DNA of 64,000 nt from Vanessa cardui (GCF_905220365.1 NC_061129.1:7936803-8000802), one strand, 5' to 3'; counted from the first letter of the stretch, positions 23,209-37,035 are shown. Made by a program: numbers and translations. The notes: generated by a model from the letters alone, not told the origin.

Positions 23209-25212
23209 ATGTTCAGCCCAATCGGTTAAAAATATCTGCTTCTAAATTGAGTTGCAAGATTTCATGTATGTACATAGACTGTAAATTAAATAAAAGCTTG
23301 GGAGAAATATGCCATTTTGTTTACATACTAATGTAGAAAAAAACAAAACTGGATGTAAAATATTGGCTCACAAAACATCAACTTTTTGAACTTCCAAATT
23401 TATTATTCAGTAATTAATTGAATCTTGAATTGACGGTAACTGTCAAAATTGAATATGACAAAATGGCTCTAGTGTTAATATAATGTAATTAGGCGATAAA
23501 TACACAGTATTGCGTTATAGGATATTTTATTTATAACCATTCAATTTGGATCCATTCGTAGTTATTGACAGAGGTCCGAATTCTATTATACGGAATCTAT
23601 ATTCGATAAAAGCCATATTCGCTCCATCACTATTAATTAACTTTATCGATAAGCATTAATAATATGAAAGTTCTTGTGATTTGGTTCAGTATTTTATCTG
23701 ATGTACAATTCAAATTACTTCTTAGAAATTATTTTACATTACATAAATGGTTTTATTTACAGCCTGTTATGTAATTAAATTAGCATTGTTCTTTGACTGG
23801 TAACCCCTTTACTTTCAAAAACCAATATCGAATTCGTTAGCTTCGGGTCAGGAGTTACTAAATAAACTTGGTAAATTAGATTCATTCTTTTAACTGAGTG
23901 TAGGAGTTGTATTTGATGAATTTTTTTTTTAGTTTTTCAAGCAAGAGTAAATTGCTTGATTGGTTTAAAAACTTTTATCATAGTCATTCTTGATTTTTCC
24001 AATTTGACAAAAAATGCGATGTCCAGCGCGCCTCAAAATCAAAGTTTTTAGTAAAAAAATGTAATTTTTTGAGACAATCTTTTATTCCTTTTAACCGTTT
24101 TGTACTTTTTTCAAAATTTCGAACCTCATTAGATAGTTGAGTTATTGCCGGGACAAAATTTTACCCCTTTTTTCAAGATGGCAGCCTTAGCGCCCCGGAA
24201 ATTTTAGTTGAAAAACTCAAGTTAAGCTTTTCTAGGTAAATCAAAAAATTTGTTTGTTGATTTTATCTTCATTTATTTGCGTTTTTCTCCAGCAAACTGA
24301 CTGGACTATTATAGATTCGTCATGTCGGTCTGTCAGTATATCAAAACCACATTCTTCCAAATTTGTACCAACCATGCTATTGAAACTTAGTAAGTAGAAA
24401 GAGAATATTCTATGAACCGTATTAAGAATTTCACACAAAAATAGGAAAAAAAGAACTAGGTCAATTTTGGGGGTTAAACTAAAAAGTCTGAGCGAGACAC
24501 TCTTCCAAAATCATAAAATGTGTACCCCTCCCCTGTTACTTCTACAATAAGAGTGATAAAACTAAAAAATATATATGATGTATATTTATCATAAAAACTT
24601 CAACCGAAAATTAATTTGCACGAGATCTAGTAAGTAGTTTGTTTTTTAATCCGTCATAAATCGTAAACAGCAATTTACCTTTCATCAATCAATTCAAATA
24701 TAAAAATTAATAAAAATAACCATTACGTGCTGCTACAGAACCTTTCAGGCGTGTTCGAATCGCACTAAGTTTTCTTCTTTTTAAAGAACCTTCTCTTGAG
24801 AATAACAGACATACCGAAAAAATAGCGAAATTAGTCCAACCGTGCCCGAAAATAAGGATTCATTTTAAATATCATATTATTTTATTCAATTATTATGCAC
24901 CTGCTTGTGAAATGATATTTACGAAATGATTGTAATACGCAGTGTATTATATGTAGGGTACTTACCTAAATGGGCCTACACAAAGGACTACAGAAAGGCC
25001 AACACAAAGACTCGCTCATACATATAGTTTACAATTTCCCGATTGATAATGTCGGGGAGGAAATTGTTGTTCAGTTCGGGAGTCTCACAAATTTCTCTAA
25101 AATAAATAATTATTGTAATTTATATGGATCGTCCAACTATCGGTGCATTTTTGCGACCATTTTATCTTTTTTTGGGTATCCTTTTATAAAAATCAATTTG
25201 CTATACAAAATA

Positions 25213-25516
25213 GCTGAGCTGAGATGGCCCAGTGGTTAGAACGCGTTCATCTTAACCGATGATTGCGTGTTCAAACCGAGGCAAGCACCACTATATATAT
25301 ATGTGCTTAATTTGTGTTTATAATTCATCTCGTGTTCGGCGGCGAAGGAAAACATCCTGAGGAAACCTGCATGTGTAAAATTCCATTGAAATTCTGCTAC
25401 ATGTGCATTTCACTACCCCGCATTGGAACAGCGTGTTGGAATATGTTCCAAACCCTCTCCTTAATGGAAGATGAGGGCTTAGCCCAGCAGTGACAAATTT
25501 ACAGGCTGTTACTTTT
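25213..25516 (+). repeat. tRNA-derived SINE, near full length
   Basis: The head contains GAGATGGCCCAGTGGTTAGA (box A) and GTGTTCAAACC (box B). The body is complete to 'CTTAGCCCAGCAGTGACAAA' and 'CAGGCTGTTACTTT'. This is one of the better-preserved copies in the window. Confidence 0.92.
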
Positions 25517-27657
25517 ATACAAACTAGATCTACATAAAAATCTATAATACACTCATTCGGCATAGGGTTGAAATAAAAAATATAAAATCATCAATTAATT
25601 ACTTATAATTTATAAATAATTTGAAAACAATAAATTATTTTTAATTTTGTTTTTCTAAATACTTTTAATTTTTGAAGGATTAGATATTGAAAACAAAAAA
25701 TAATTTTAAATAAAAACGATTATGATCAACATGTATTTTTGACACTACTCCATTGAATACATAAGAAAGAAAACAATCTGTCACTATTTGGTTGTTGCAT
25801 GTACATGGGATAATATTTACAACTTAAATTATATTCATTTATAATTGTATACAAGATTTAATTGTTAATATAAGTAAATTTTAATTTCAAAGTATTGGTG
25901 ACTAGTTTTCGCCCAAAACTAAGACCACGTTTCAGGTGAGGCGTCGAGTCGTATGTTTTAAAAAGCATAAGTCGTTCGTTGAGGTCCAAGCTTAGCTTCA
26001 ATTTGAGACATAATTACTCTCTCAATTATAATATTAGTATCGATGAGTCATTGACGAAATTTAAGTAATAGGTATTATTTGTGTTATAGGACTAAAATAA
26101 ATTTAATATTTATGTTTAGCAAAATTAAGTTAGCCTAAATGAGTTGGCTTTGTACGACAGCTTAGTGTAAATGTATTTTAACCGAAACTGTTAACGATAA
26201 AATACATTTTATCAAAATAATTTATCTTTATTTATACCACAAAGCTTTAGAGTTTATATGATTAACATGATAATAAAGGAATATGACGGCCCGGTTGGAT
26301 ATTTTTATGTTAGATATTCCATTTAATAAGAAATACTATAATTTCACACTACGAAACTTAAAACCATAAACTACGTATTATCTTTACGAAATGGGAATGT
26401 TTAATTTATATTTATCGCAAGTGAAATTGTCGGCCACAACGAGAATAGGAGAACTATAACCTATTCCAATGGCGGAAGTAGTAAATATAAACAAACCAAG
26501 GATTTACGAATTTCATGGAATTTGCTAATTGCTTTATAATGCTCGACGAACAGTTCCTAATTAAATACTCTTATTGAAAAAACTTTTTACTTAGCTAATT
26601 GTATCTTCGTTCATTTTAATTACAAAGTTTCATAGAATAATTAAGAAGAGCGATAAAGTAAAATTTTTATTGGAATCAAAATTTGGCAAAGTTGCATGTT
26701 GCTCAATTCTACAAAAAATAAAACTTCACAGCGACATTAGGAACTATCATAAAAATATTACAAAACTATTTCATCAAAATATAATTGTCATTATGACTGA
26801 TTAACAGTGGGAAATGTAAGTGAACTCATAAGTTTTTAAAACAAATTGGATACTTTCAAACTACAAAGATTCAGTTTAACTGATAATTATATATGTTGAT
26901 ACGTTAACAGCCAATTTCTAAGATATATATCATTTAATCCCTGTATTACTCGCCTTTGAGATGCAACGACATGTTAAATAGCCTATCAAGAAAAGGACTT
27001 GACTGCACCAGTCAAAACATATGCCTTATATTTGATATAGATCTGATATTTTGACTAACGACTTTTTTAATGATGCTAATAACATTATAGTATTTTTTCA
27101 ATCAATCAACAAACCTCTTAAATAAGACATTCGTATATAATAAAAAAACATGGGAAACATCCCATTTTAAATACTTGTAGTTATTATAGCAATTGTTACT
27201 TGAGGTAATCTGTATTCTTACTACTGAGTCAGTAACGTGAAAGTGGAACTACTGACACAAGGGATATGACATCTTCGTTCTCAAGGTTATTGTTGTAAGG
27301 AATAGTTACTGACCACTTATTATCAGCTAGTTAGTTGCTTTGCCTACCTACACTATAAAAATTAAATTGCAATAGCCCCGCCTAACTCTTATTTTAATCA
27401 GAAATTAATCGCTTTTTAAAGTGACAAATGGTATGCCCAATTTATTTCGAGTTCGAAAGTTAATCTTAAGAAAACGATCATTTGAGTGAAGAAATCTAAA
27501 GACAATTATCTTCCAACCCCTAAGGAGCAGCTTGGTAGATTACCCTACTTATTCAAAGACACTTGATTTTAAATTATAATAATATATAATATATTTTATC
27601 TCATTAATTTACAATTAACAATTTACAATTGACAAATTTAAACATCAGATATGCACG
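25517..27657. other. Intronic DNA, nothing recognised
   Basis: About 2.1 kb of AT-rich sequence with no coding frame, RNA gene or repeat family I can support. Confidence 0.4.
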
Positions 27658-27903
27658 TTGGACAAGGTACGGTCGGGTACATGTGCCACCTGATGGTAAG
27701 TAATCACTATCATATATATCATTAACGGTGATGTAATAAAATATTCAACACTTCGTATAACTTGGGCACCAATTTGCTTCCAGCCTTGGCAGATCAGGTA
27801 TATAACACTCACCCTTCAAACTGTACACAACTACGTATTGCTGTATGGCGGTAGAATATCTGATGACCGGGTATTACTTCCCCAGCTTGCACAAAGCCCT
27901 TCT
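27658..27903 (-). repeat. Copy of the 'GGGCTTTGTGCAAGC' interspersed repeat
   Basis: On the minus strand it begins GGGCTTTGTGCAAGCTGGGG. It then shows 'TCATCAGATATTCTACCGCC' and 'CACCATCAGGTGGCACATGT'-like blocks, the same order as in the copy at 44248-44537. It is diverged. Confidence 0.65.
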
Positions 27904-28819
27904 CAAGTAATCAATACATAAATATTCAGATCAAAATAAGTAAAATATATATGCATATACATATGTATGACTTGTCGAAAATCAGCAAGGACGCTAGAAG
28001 TAGTTTCTCGTTGAATCGCAAATACTCACTGTAAGCAAACATTCCGACTGGATATTCCGAACCTGACTCACCTTAGGAGGATGAGCTTGAATTCACATAT
28101 TGCAAGTTCAGCTGGAAGTCTAAGCTTATTGTTCTTTCTTAACATAGCACGAATGCTCGAGCGGAGGAAAGGATTTAATCTCATACGATTTAGTTGCCAG
28201 AGTTAACACGAGTCAAAAGAAATAAAAATCTCCTCGAGCAGGCAAACTTAGAGGAATATCAAGAGAAAACTTGATGATATGAGGCGTCTGTTCACTTTAA
28301 TAAGGCAATTAATACGTTGTTGTTACGAACTATTTGATTCGATGAAAATCTTCTAAATTACCTTAACACGATGCAGACGATAAATTTCGACATTATGTGT
28401 TCCTATAACACGTTAATGGCTACATGGAGTTTCCTCCACAACACAGTTGTATATGTTTTAAGAATTTAAATTAATTGAATTCCTATAAATTAAGGTGAAA
28501 ATAAAAGCTGAAACTCTCGGAACCTTAGACACGTAACGTCTTCGAACTAACGAGGGTTATTTTTGTTACGCCCCTTACGTTGTTATTTTAGTTTACCCTG
28601 TAATGTAGATATGAAACACTAATGCACAAAGTAAAAGTTATTAGGATTTTAAACAAAAATCCATCTTTACATTGAAAACATACATTCTCAATTATCCAGG
28701 TATTGTACTATATTAATGGATTTCTTTGTTTAATCATAATAACTTTTAATAGTATTTGTGTGGATTGAAACATAGACACATAAAAGGGCTTTTCTTTATT
28801 TTTATTTATTTCATTTACT
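27904..28819. other. Intronic DNA, nothing recognised
   Basis: No supportable gene, RNA or repeat in this stretch. Confidence 0.4.
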
Positions 28820-28832
28820 TCAATCCAAGGTA

Positions 28833-29131
28833 AAGTAAAGTAACAGCCTGTACATTTCCCACTGCTGGGATAAGACCTCCTCTTCCATTAAAGAGAGGGT
28901 TTGCAATATATTCCACCACGCTGTTCCAATACGGGTTGGTGGAATGCACTTGTGGCAGAATTTCGATGAAAATGGACACATGCAGGTTTGCTCACGATGT
29001 TTTCCTTCACCGCCGAGCACGACATGAATGATAAACACAAATTAAGCACATATATTTAGTGGTGCTTGCCTGGGTTTGAACTCGCAATCTTCGGTTAAGA
29101 TGCACGCGTTCTAATCACTGAGCCATCTCCG
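28833..29131 (-). repeat. Complete tRNA-derived SINE with 13-bp target-site duplication
   Basis: TCAATCCAAGGTA occurs at 28820-28832 and again at 29132-29144, directly flanking the element. Read on the minus strand it runs from 'GAGATGGCTCAGTGATTAGA' and box B (GAGTTCAAACC) through the full body to 'CAGCAGTGGGAAATGTACAG'. The perfect long duplication shows a relatively recent LINE-mediated insertion and fixes both ends of the family. Confidence 0.95.
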
Positions 29132-29144
29132 TCAATCCAAGGTA

Positions 29145-30981
29145 TATTTAACCAAATATAACATTTAATATAATGTATATATTCGCGAATTATGTTATAT
29201 CGCATCTTATAACATACTTCCCATAGTATTTAATACATTCATTCAAATATCTCATAATATTCAATTATCATATAATAATATCGGTTTGTATTGTGTAAAG
29301 GGCCATTAATCTAGATAAAATTAAATCTGTGACAAATAAAGTAAACAACATATGTCGTCATTGTCCAACCTCTTAACAAACATAAAATGTTTATCTTGAG
29401 TTATTTATAAAATAAAAAGTTGATAAAAAACGTAGTTTTTGACTTTCCTGTTATATCTTATAATTTGTAAATATACGTATCTCATCAAGTAAAATGCTTT
29501 CTCCTATATGAAAACACAAAAAAGTACTAATAATACATCCAGTATATAGGTATATTATATCTATATATTGCATGAAACTTTTTGCTCAACTAGATTAATA
29601 GTTTTCGCATGAATCCAGAGAATACTTACATCTATATAAAACTTTTTCTTACACGATATACTCTGGATATCACTAATGACTGTGCTTATATAGGTTGAAT
29701 GTTTAAGAGTATTTTAAGAGCATTCTGTTTCCTGTTTAATTATAACATACCCAACATACATATTTTTTACTTTTCTTGACCCATCGGGAGTAGAGAGGGT
29801 TTTTTGGACCCTTCTAGCTGGTTTTGTAAGTGGTTATTTCGGAGAATAAAAAAATACTGTCATAGTTATTGATGGACCTCCGTTAAGAAAGAATTTTCAG
29901 TAACTTAAAATTGTTTCAATGGGTAGATAAGAATTAACATTGCATATTAGAGTATTACATAATACATAAATATATATAAAATACAGTGTGAATTCCAGTT
30001 CTTATTTCAAGGAAAGTTTAAGACGTCTGCCGGCACTATTAAGCTCCGTTGGAAATGTAATCTTGTTGTATGACATATTCCCATGCGCTTCACTTCCACG
30101 GCAGAGTTGCCAAGCTAAGGTTTATTTATGAGCGAAAAGAAAAATAGCATATTTTATACTTATATTATAAATATGTTATGTTATTATAGCTTTGATTCAC
30201 CTTGTTGAATACATGAACGACCGATGACGATCTGATTGATATGGAACATACTATATATTATATAAATTATACAACTTTATAGTTTTAATTCGGTCGGAAT
30301 TTTAGGTCGGCCTTATAGTAAGATAATATGTCGCTTGTTGTTTCGGATATTATAGATAAAATTATGAGGCCACGTGCTTTTAAAACAAACACTGTCAAAT
30401 ATATTATAACATATATGATATTCTACGTGCCATTCACGAAATAATCTGTGCCTTTTTGGCACTAATAAAAACTAAACAAAAAATACATTATTTATAAAAT
30501 AAACTTAAAAACATTATCTACATAAGCATTATCATATATTTATATAGATATTTAAAAACATTATCTATTAAAGTCAAGTCATTTATGTCAAAGAATGCAT
30601 ATCTTTTTTGTCCACAATAATCATTTTTATCACTAAGAAAAGCACAGAAAAATCCAACAGATGTAGTTGTGTTCACTATCAACATTGCATTAATGTTGCT
30701 GCCATACTTTGAAACTCGAACCGGTGCTTGTAGAAATATTGCGAGATATTCAAATGAAAGCATGAAATACGAGGGCCAAGTTGTACATTACGTACAGTGA
30801 CTCGTAACTCATTGGTTAAAAAATATCTAGGTGTTCATTATTTTTTGTTTGAAGTTACTACACATATACACATTGCTAGTTAATTTATAAAGGTCTACCC
30901 ACAGAATATACATTGCCAAAATGTAAGTACAATTTAAATGACAGTTTAAAAAATATCGCACAAATTTTTCAGACTATAAAA
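29145..30981. other. Intronic DNA, nothing recognised
   Basis: AT-rich. The minus-strand frame at 30518-30763 has no recognisable domain. No RNA gene seen. Confidence 0.4.
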
Positions 30982-31326
30982 CTAATAATAATAATAATAA
31001 CTCTTTATTGTACACACGCACTAAAAAATAAATTTTACATTCAATAACACAATATATAAAAAGAAGAAATGTACAACAGGCGGTCTTGTCGCTTAAAAGC
31101 GATTTCTTCCAGACAACCAGCGTGGAGGAGTTAATGTGAAAAAGCGGAAAGCGGGTGTACTGCACAGGGTTAAATACAATATGAAATTATATTTATACAC
31201 AAATTATTACACTAGACAAGGAAGATACACTACACAAATACCTAAATATATATCAAAACATATAAATATACATACATAAACAAATACTCACGTACATATA
31301 TATATAAATAAAAATAAAGATAAAGA

Positions 31327-31377
31327 TACATACATACAAACATACATACATACATACATACATACATACATACATAC
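31327..31377. repeat. (CATA)n microsatellite
   Basis: A run of CATA/TACA tetranucleotides within the LINE 3' UTR. Confidence 0.9.
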
Positions 31378-31468
31378 AGATATAGACAGCATGACTTAAA
31401 CTTATGTACGAGTACAGTCGAATACAAATACATATGAATAGCTAGTAGCAATGTAATTGACAGAACAC

Positions 31469-32932
31469 TTAAAGTCCTAAATAGTATTGCTTAACCTTAA
31501 TTTTAAAAGATTCAAGTGATTTCGCTTGTCTGATGTGAACCGGAAGGGTATTCCACAAGCGTGCTGCTTCAATACAAAAGGACTTGCTGTAATAAGTAGT
31601 GGAGTGACTGCGAATTTTCAATGTAAGACGTTCACTGGAACGAAGCGATCGATTGTGGGAGTCACAGAGAAATTCAAAGTTTTACTTCAAATACGAAGGG
31701 AGAATAGGACTAAATAATATTGAATATAGAAGAGATAGTATGTGCGTGCTCCTGCGAAGGCGTATGGGAAGCCACTTGAGCCCTTCACGAAACTCAGAGA
31801 CGTGGTCATACTTGCGAAGACCAAATATGAATCGAATACAGAGGTTTTGTAGACGCTCAAGTTTATTCAGCTGATCCTTCCTTAAGTCTAGATAGCAGGT
31901 GTCGGCGTAATCAAGGATAGAATGAAGAAGAGATCGTGCAAGAGCAACTTTAGTAGGTATAGGAAGAAAATTCCGCAACCTTCGTAGTGAACCGATGGAT
32001 GAAAATATTTTCCTGCTAACTTCACAAATCTGTGGATCCCATGACAGAAATTTATCAAATATTATACCCAAGTTCTTGACAGTTTCACTGTAGGGGATAA
32101 TGACACCAGCAAAAGTAATTTGCGGCACATTCGAGTAATTAATCCGCGAACTGAGCTGTTGACTTCCGATAATTATAGCTTGCGATTTGGATGGGTTAAC
32201 CTGCAAACCAAACTCTCTGCTCCATCTGTTGATACGTTCGAGGTCTTTATTTATGGTACCTATTGTACTAGGCAGATCTTCTAAGCTTGTGTGCATGTAA
32301 ATCTGGAGATCGTCAGCATACAGGTGGTAGGAAGAATAAATATGTTTAGTAATAGTACTGATAAAAAGTGAAAATAGGAGTGGAGACATCACGCCAACTT
32401 GCGGTACACCGGCTTTGACAGTAGTCTAGTCAGAAAAAGTATCGTTAAGTCTCACTCGATGCCGGCGACCGTGCAAGTAAGAGTGAAACCAGTCAATCGT
32501 TAAAGGCGATATGTTAAGAGAGCGCAATACGGCAAGCAAGATGTCAAAATCTACACTGTTGAAGGCATTACTGAAATCGAGTAACGTCAAAACAGTGAGC
32601 TGGCGCTTGTCTTTAGCCATACGAATATCGTCAGTGATTTTTACTAACGCTGTAGTCGTACTATGGCCGGAGCGGAATCCGGATTGAAAGGAATTGAAAA
32701 GATTGTATCTACAGAGGAAGAGGTTAAGTTGATTATAAGTTAGACGTTCAAGAACTTTAGAGAGGAAAGGAAGAATAGAAATAGGTCGTAGGTCAGAAAA
32801 GGAGGTCGAGGTGGGTTTTTTTGGCAAGGGAATGATTAAAGCATCTTTCCAATAAGAAGGAAATGTGCCACTCTCAATGGAAGAATTGAAAATATTTGCT
32901 ATTATAGGGACTAGACTAAAATTACTTTCAAT
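31469..32932 (-). pseudogene. LINE reverse transcriptase, nearly open but with two stops
   Basis: One minus-strand frame covers about 487 codons. In order it has 'SGTFPSYWKDALIIPLPKKP', 'LRPISILPFLSKVLERL', 'SGFRSGHSTTTALVKITDDI', 'LLDFSNAFNSVDFDILL', 'AGVPQVGVMSPLLFSLFI', 'HLYADDLQIYMHT' (catalytic YADD intact) and a long thumb/C-terminal part ending 'KVKQYYLGL'. Only two in-frame stops interrupt it, at about 32423 and 31682. 'PQVGVMSP' has a Val where Gly is usual. The frame is otherwise open, so the copy is fairly young. Confidence 0.9.
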
Positions 32933-33792
32933 TTACAACCATTTTCAATTTAAACATAAAAGAAAATATTTATGACATTCACAAAAAAAATTAAAAAATC
33001 GAATTTGTTCGAATATCGATGATTTAAAATTCGAATTCTCTTTCCGGTCAGATACATATCAGACAGGATGCAATACAAAATACAATTTGTTACATGTTTT
33101 ATTATTAATATGCTTTGAAAAAGCGTTTTCCAAATTCTTTGTGAACATATAAAACAGAGGTACATTTTAAATCAATTGACAGTGTTATCTACGTTATTTT
33201 ATTCCCATCTCGCTTGCAAGGGTGCTACGTAGTGATCCAACACTTGGTGCTTGTATATTATTTATTTAAGAAACATTGCTGTTTGCTGAGCTCGGTTTCC
33301 AGTTATATATTTAAGTTGTAACAACTATGGAACACTTCTTTGAAAGTACCCATCATAGTGAAATTAGAACGAAACATTCTTATTAAGTACTTACTAATGT
33401 AAACAAATGAATTATTGATTAAATTATTTGTTCGCTTCTTGCAAAGCCTTTTGGATAAGTTTCATATTACCAGTCTAGTTATTAAAATGCTTTGTTATGA
33501 TGTTTTGTGGTTTGAAAAGTAAGTCAGTGTACAGCTACAAACAGCGTAACATTATAACTTAGTTGCCATGGTTGATTGCGCTTTAACGGTATCCTGTTAA
33601 AGAACTTATTTTTCCGAAAGATTTATAACATCTCCTTGTTGAGAAGACAACATTTTGCACAATATATTTCCCATCAGCAATAAACAATGTCGTGAATTTA
33701 GTTTTTTTTAAACTTTGTTGTAACACGCTACTAGATGTCACTGTAGCCTACCGTGACAATCGTAATCTAATTTATTAAAGAAGGGCATCACA
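32933..33792. other. Intronic DNA, nothing recognised
   Basis: No coding frame or repeat that I can support. Confidence 0.4.
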
Positions 33793-33880
33793 ACAGGGAA
33801 CCCCTAGTGTTGCAGATGTCCATAGCTGGTAGTCACTTTCCATCAGGTGAACCTAATGTTTATGTCACTAATACCATAAA
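33793..33880 (+). mobile_element. LINE 3' UTR fragment related to 20502-22078
   Basis: 'CCCTAGTGTTGCAGATGTCC' and 'AGTCACTTTCCATCAGGTGA' followed by 'AATACCATAAAAA' match the last ~90 bp of the LINE at 20502-22078. It is a severely 5'-truncated copy. Confidence 0.75.
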
Positions 33881-34578
33881 AATCATCTATGCGTTTGTAG
33901 CTCTTCCGTCAGTTTTTGCTACTTTAATATAAAGATGGATACATTAAACAAATTAAAAATGTAATCTAAATCATTCGCATGATTGCACTAAATTACCTGA
34001 CGTTTTATGTAATAAATAATTATAAAATAAAGACAGGGTTAGTGACTCATCGTGAAGTTATCAAAACTTATTTTCAGAGGTAAATTAGCAGTATAAAATT
34101 CAAAACATTTTGGTATATTCAACACAATGTAAAAGGGTTAAATTATTGCTCCGGGCTGTTTTCCGCGCAAACTGCGGCGCGGGAAGTTGTCAAATTACTA
34201 TTTGCCGTCGTTGGTTGAATATTTTGAAATTTTCGGTTTTCAATATTTCACATCTAAACTGAAAACCGTAATGAAAAGTTTCCCTTTTAATTGACGCGAG
34301 TTTAGTTTCTGGTCAAACTATAATTTAGCATCTGGTTAGGTAATCATTTCTATGAGAGTCTTGGCAACTATATATAACATTTTCGATTATGTAGTGTATT
34401 CACAGCAAATGTAAGGAATTACTGTTAATTTTCTCTTCTGACAAAATAAGAGTTTTAATAAAAACAATCACAACAATATATTGAGATAAAACCAACAGCT
34501 AGTTTCGAATATAAAATAAAATGTACAAGTATAGTCCACCTGATTTACAATCGTAAATTTCTACCTCTAGTCTACCTC

Positions 34579-34766
34579 TTCCCATAAATATTGCCATTGT
34601 AAGCATTCAATGTACCGCAAACCATGATCCACGATATCCCTTGTGGCTGTAGATATACCACGCTGACTCACTCACACTTCAAACCGGAACCCTGCAATAC
34701 AAATTATTGATGTGTGCAGATAACTGATGACTTGGTAACCTACACAGTTGAACTTGCCCAAAGGCC
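34579..34766 (-). repeat. Diverged copy of the 'GGGCTTTGTGCAAGC' interspersed repeat
   Basis: The minus strand shows 'GGCCTTTGGGCAAGTTC', 'TGTATTGCAGGGTTCCGGTT' and 'GTGTGAGTGAGTCAG', in the same order as in the 44248 copy. Confidence 0.6.
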
Positions 34767-34858
34767 TTTAACTATTACTAGGCATATTTTTGGCTGGATT
34801 TAATTAACTCTACTGAATATTACTGAATATTTGGAAACACTAAAAAATATGCATAAAA

Positions 34859-34990
34859 CTAGCTGCTCCCGTCAGTTTCACCCGCAATAAACGCGACCTT
34901 CTGGGGTTATAATCTGACAATATAATACATGACCTATAATTAATCTTCTACGGGAAAAGTTTGCATTATATTTGAAATATATGTAAATAG
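34859..34990 (-). mobile_element. Helitron-like 3' end fragment
   Basis: CTAG at 34859-34862 followed by CTGCTCCCGTCAGTTTCACCC is the complement of a Helitron 3' end (hairpin region, then CTAG). The other end was not found, so the right coordinate is nominal. Confidence 0.45.
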
Positions 34991-36644
34991 TTGGATATAT
35001 ATGATCTTCAGTTCAATTTAATAGTAGATCACAATAGAATACGTTTTAGGAATTCATTACTCAATAAGTCAGTACCTGCTCAATAAGATGCACACTTTAC
35101 ACTCGGATTATTTTATGAGAGCAAGGAAAGGCAAGTCCCGCTTCAATTTGTCTGCTATGAATATTGAAAATTGGTTCGTCGAATGAATCAAATTAAATAT
35201 AAAATAAATTCACCATTTAACTAAGCTCCAAACACATACAACACTAATTGCTATAAATATAAAGACGCTCAGTATTACCAATTTCGTACAAATTAAATGA
35301 AAAGAAAAAGAGCTTATTTTTCAACAAAATTAACAAAATATATAACAAATTGGAAATTTGTATCGAGTAAAAAATATATTCGCGTCAGATAACACTCGCC
35401 TCATTTTTGTTATCATTATTTAGAGTCACACAACTTACAAAAGAATATCTTATATATTAATACATAGGCCGTATTTTCTCCCAGTGATTATGGGATGATG
35501 ATGTACGTAGCTGTCTACATATAAAAAATCGCTTATGATCTCATTTTGAAGAGCCACAGCTGTGTGCAGAAAAATAAAGAGGATTTTTGATTGCTATTTA
35601 CTAAATTTTCACAATTTAACAAAGAATTAATTTAAGAGAACGGAAAAAACTTTTCGTAGAGAGCAGTGCATCAACTGTATGAGAAAAAAAAATTGAAAAC
35701 ATAAACAAAATCCAATTAAGTTGTTTGCGACCAGCTCCAATTTTAACTGAACTGATGTATACATACTATATATACATACATTAATTTTTTTTCATTTAAA
35801 TAAGGTTTCATAGCTTTGGCGCCAAATATGACTTACTTGCAGTTTACAATGAAATGTCTGTCATAGAGGTCGAAATTCCAAAAAAAATTTTTAGAAAATG
35901 CGAAGTTTCACGCAAAACGCTGTATTTACAACATAGGTATTAACAATTCAAACTTTATACGGCGATTTTTCGTATATATTCTAATTCATAAAAATATTTG
36001 TCTAGAAAATCAAAAGAACTTTATTACACTCCAATACAATATATTTTTTCACCAATAACATGTCTTTATTACATTATTGAGTACTATTGTATGTAACACC
36101 TGTCTTAAATCTATAAAAATCGCTGTGTTTTTGGACACGTATAACACAGAAACCGCAGAATATTTTAACATTAAATTTGTACTATTATATTAAGCATGTT
36201 CCAGAGAAGCTTTTTAGCTAAATATTATCGTACAACATAATTCATCATATAACCTGGCCACAGCAACGCATGACCGGTTCTGCTGACATATAAAATTTCT
36301 ATCTAATATTATCATGTTATAAATTTAATGATTCATCGTAATATACGTACTTTATATATTAAAGTAAAAAAAATAAAAATCAGTATAATAATATAAACAA
36401 AGGCGGTCGCGTTTTGAATCCAGGAAAAACACTTATTAATGATAATGAGTCATTTACAATCAATATATGCCACCGTAAAATTGTAAATACCGTTAGATTA
36501 TAATCTATTTAGCGAGATTGTGAACCGTAACATACCTACTGCTTACAATTTAACGCATTATTATTTGGTAGTTTATAATCTATCGAAGTAAATTTCAGTA
36601 AAATTATAAAAACTCAATCCTAACTGAAATATGAAATATTGATA
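34991..36644. other. Intronic DNA, nothing recognised
   Basis: AT-rich, with no supported gene or repeat family. Confidence 0.4.
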
Positions 36645-36905
36645 TTTTTTTTTTATTTAATTTACAACAACCACAGGCTCGCAGATGCCCGGGCCTTTTT
36701 TTAATTTTATATTAAATTACAATTTGGCGTTTTATATTTATACTTTTTTTTTAAATAATATATACATAATCTATAACAAATAATATATAATAAAAATATA
36801 TAGCAGTATATGTGTAGTTCGTATTATCGTACAATCCAGCGGGTCCTGGTCCGCGCTTGATCAGAGAGAGCACGGCCTCGGCGACCCTGATGTCGCGTTT
36901 ATGTT
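36645..36905 (-). mobile_element. Retrotransposon C-terminal remnant with poly(A)
   Basis: The minus strand from about 36900 encodes 'HKRDIRVAEAVLSLIKRGPG' and a few further residues. It is clearly more GC-rich than its surroundings and reads as the C-terminus of a retrotransposon-type protein. AT-rich 3' UTR follows, then a T run on plus (36646-36654), consistent with a poly(A) tail. I do not recognise the family, so the identity is inference. Confidence 0.45.
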
Positions 36906-37035
36906 TTGAAATTTTGATATTGTATATGCTTTATTGTAAATTGAAAAACAATCACAAAAGTAAAACATGAATAAAATTCACAATCTTTCGACAATTGTGT
37001 GAGAATTTTTAGAATCTAACAACATTTGCAATTTC

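Larger units (their letters stand above)
22185..25212. other. Intronic DNA with two hairpins and one promoter-like site
   Basis: No gene recognised. It contains perfect hairpins at 22199-22229 and 23167-23208 and a TATA-plus-initiator-like arrangement near 22817-22861. The rest is AT-rich. Confidence 0.45.
30982..32932 (-). mobile_element. 5'-truncated non-LTR retrotransposon with ATT-repeat tail
   Basis: On the minus strand it has a partial ORF2 (32932 to 31469), a ~480-bp 3' UTR and a simple (ATT)n tail (30982-31000 on plus) just after 'TACAATAAAGAG'. The 3' UTR contains a CATA microsatellite. ORF1, the endonuclease and the first part of the RT are missing, so it is a 5'-truncated insertion of about 1.95 kb. 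It resembles CR1/Jockey-type LINEs. Confidence 0.9.

Noticed and set aside
31242..31451. Tyr/Val/Cys-rich minus-strand frame
   Set aside because: It is a translation of the CATA microsatellite in a LINE 3' UTR.
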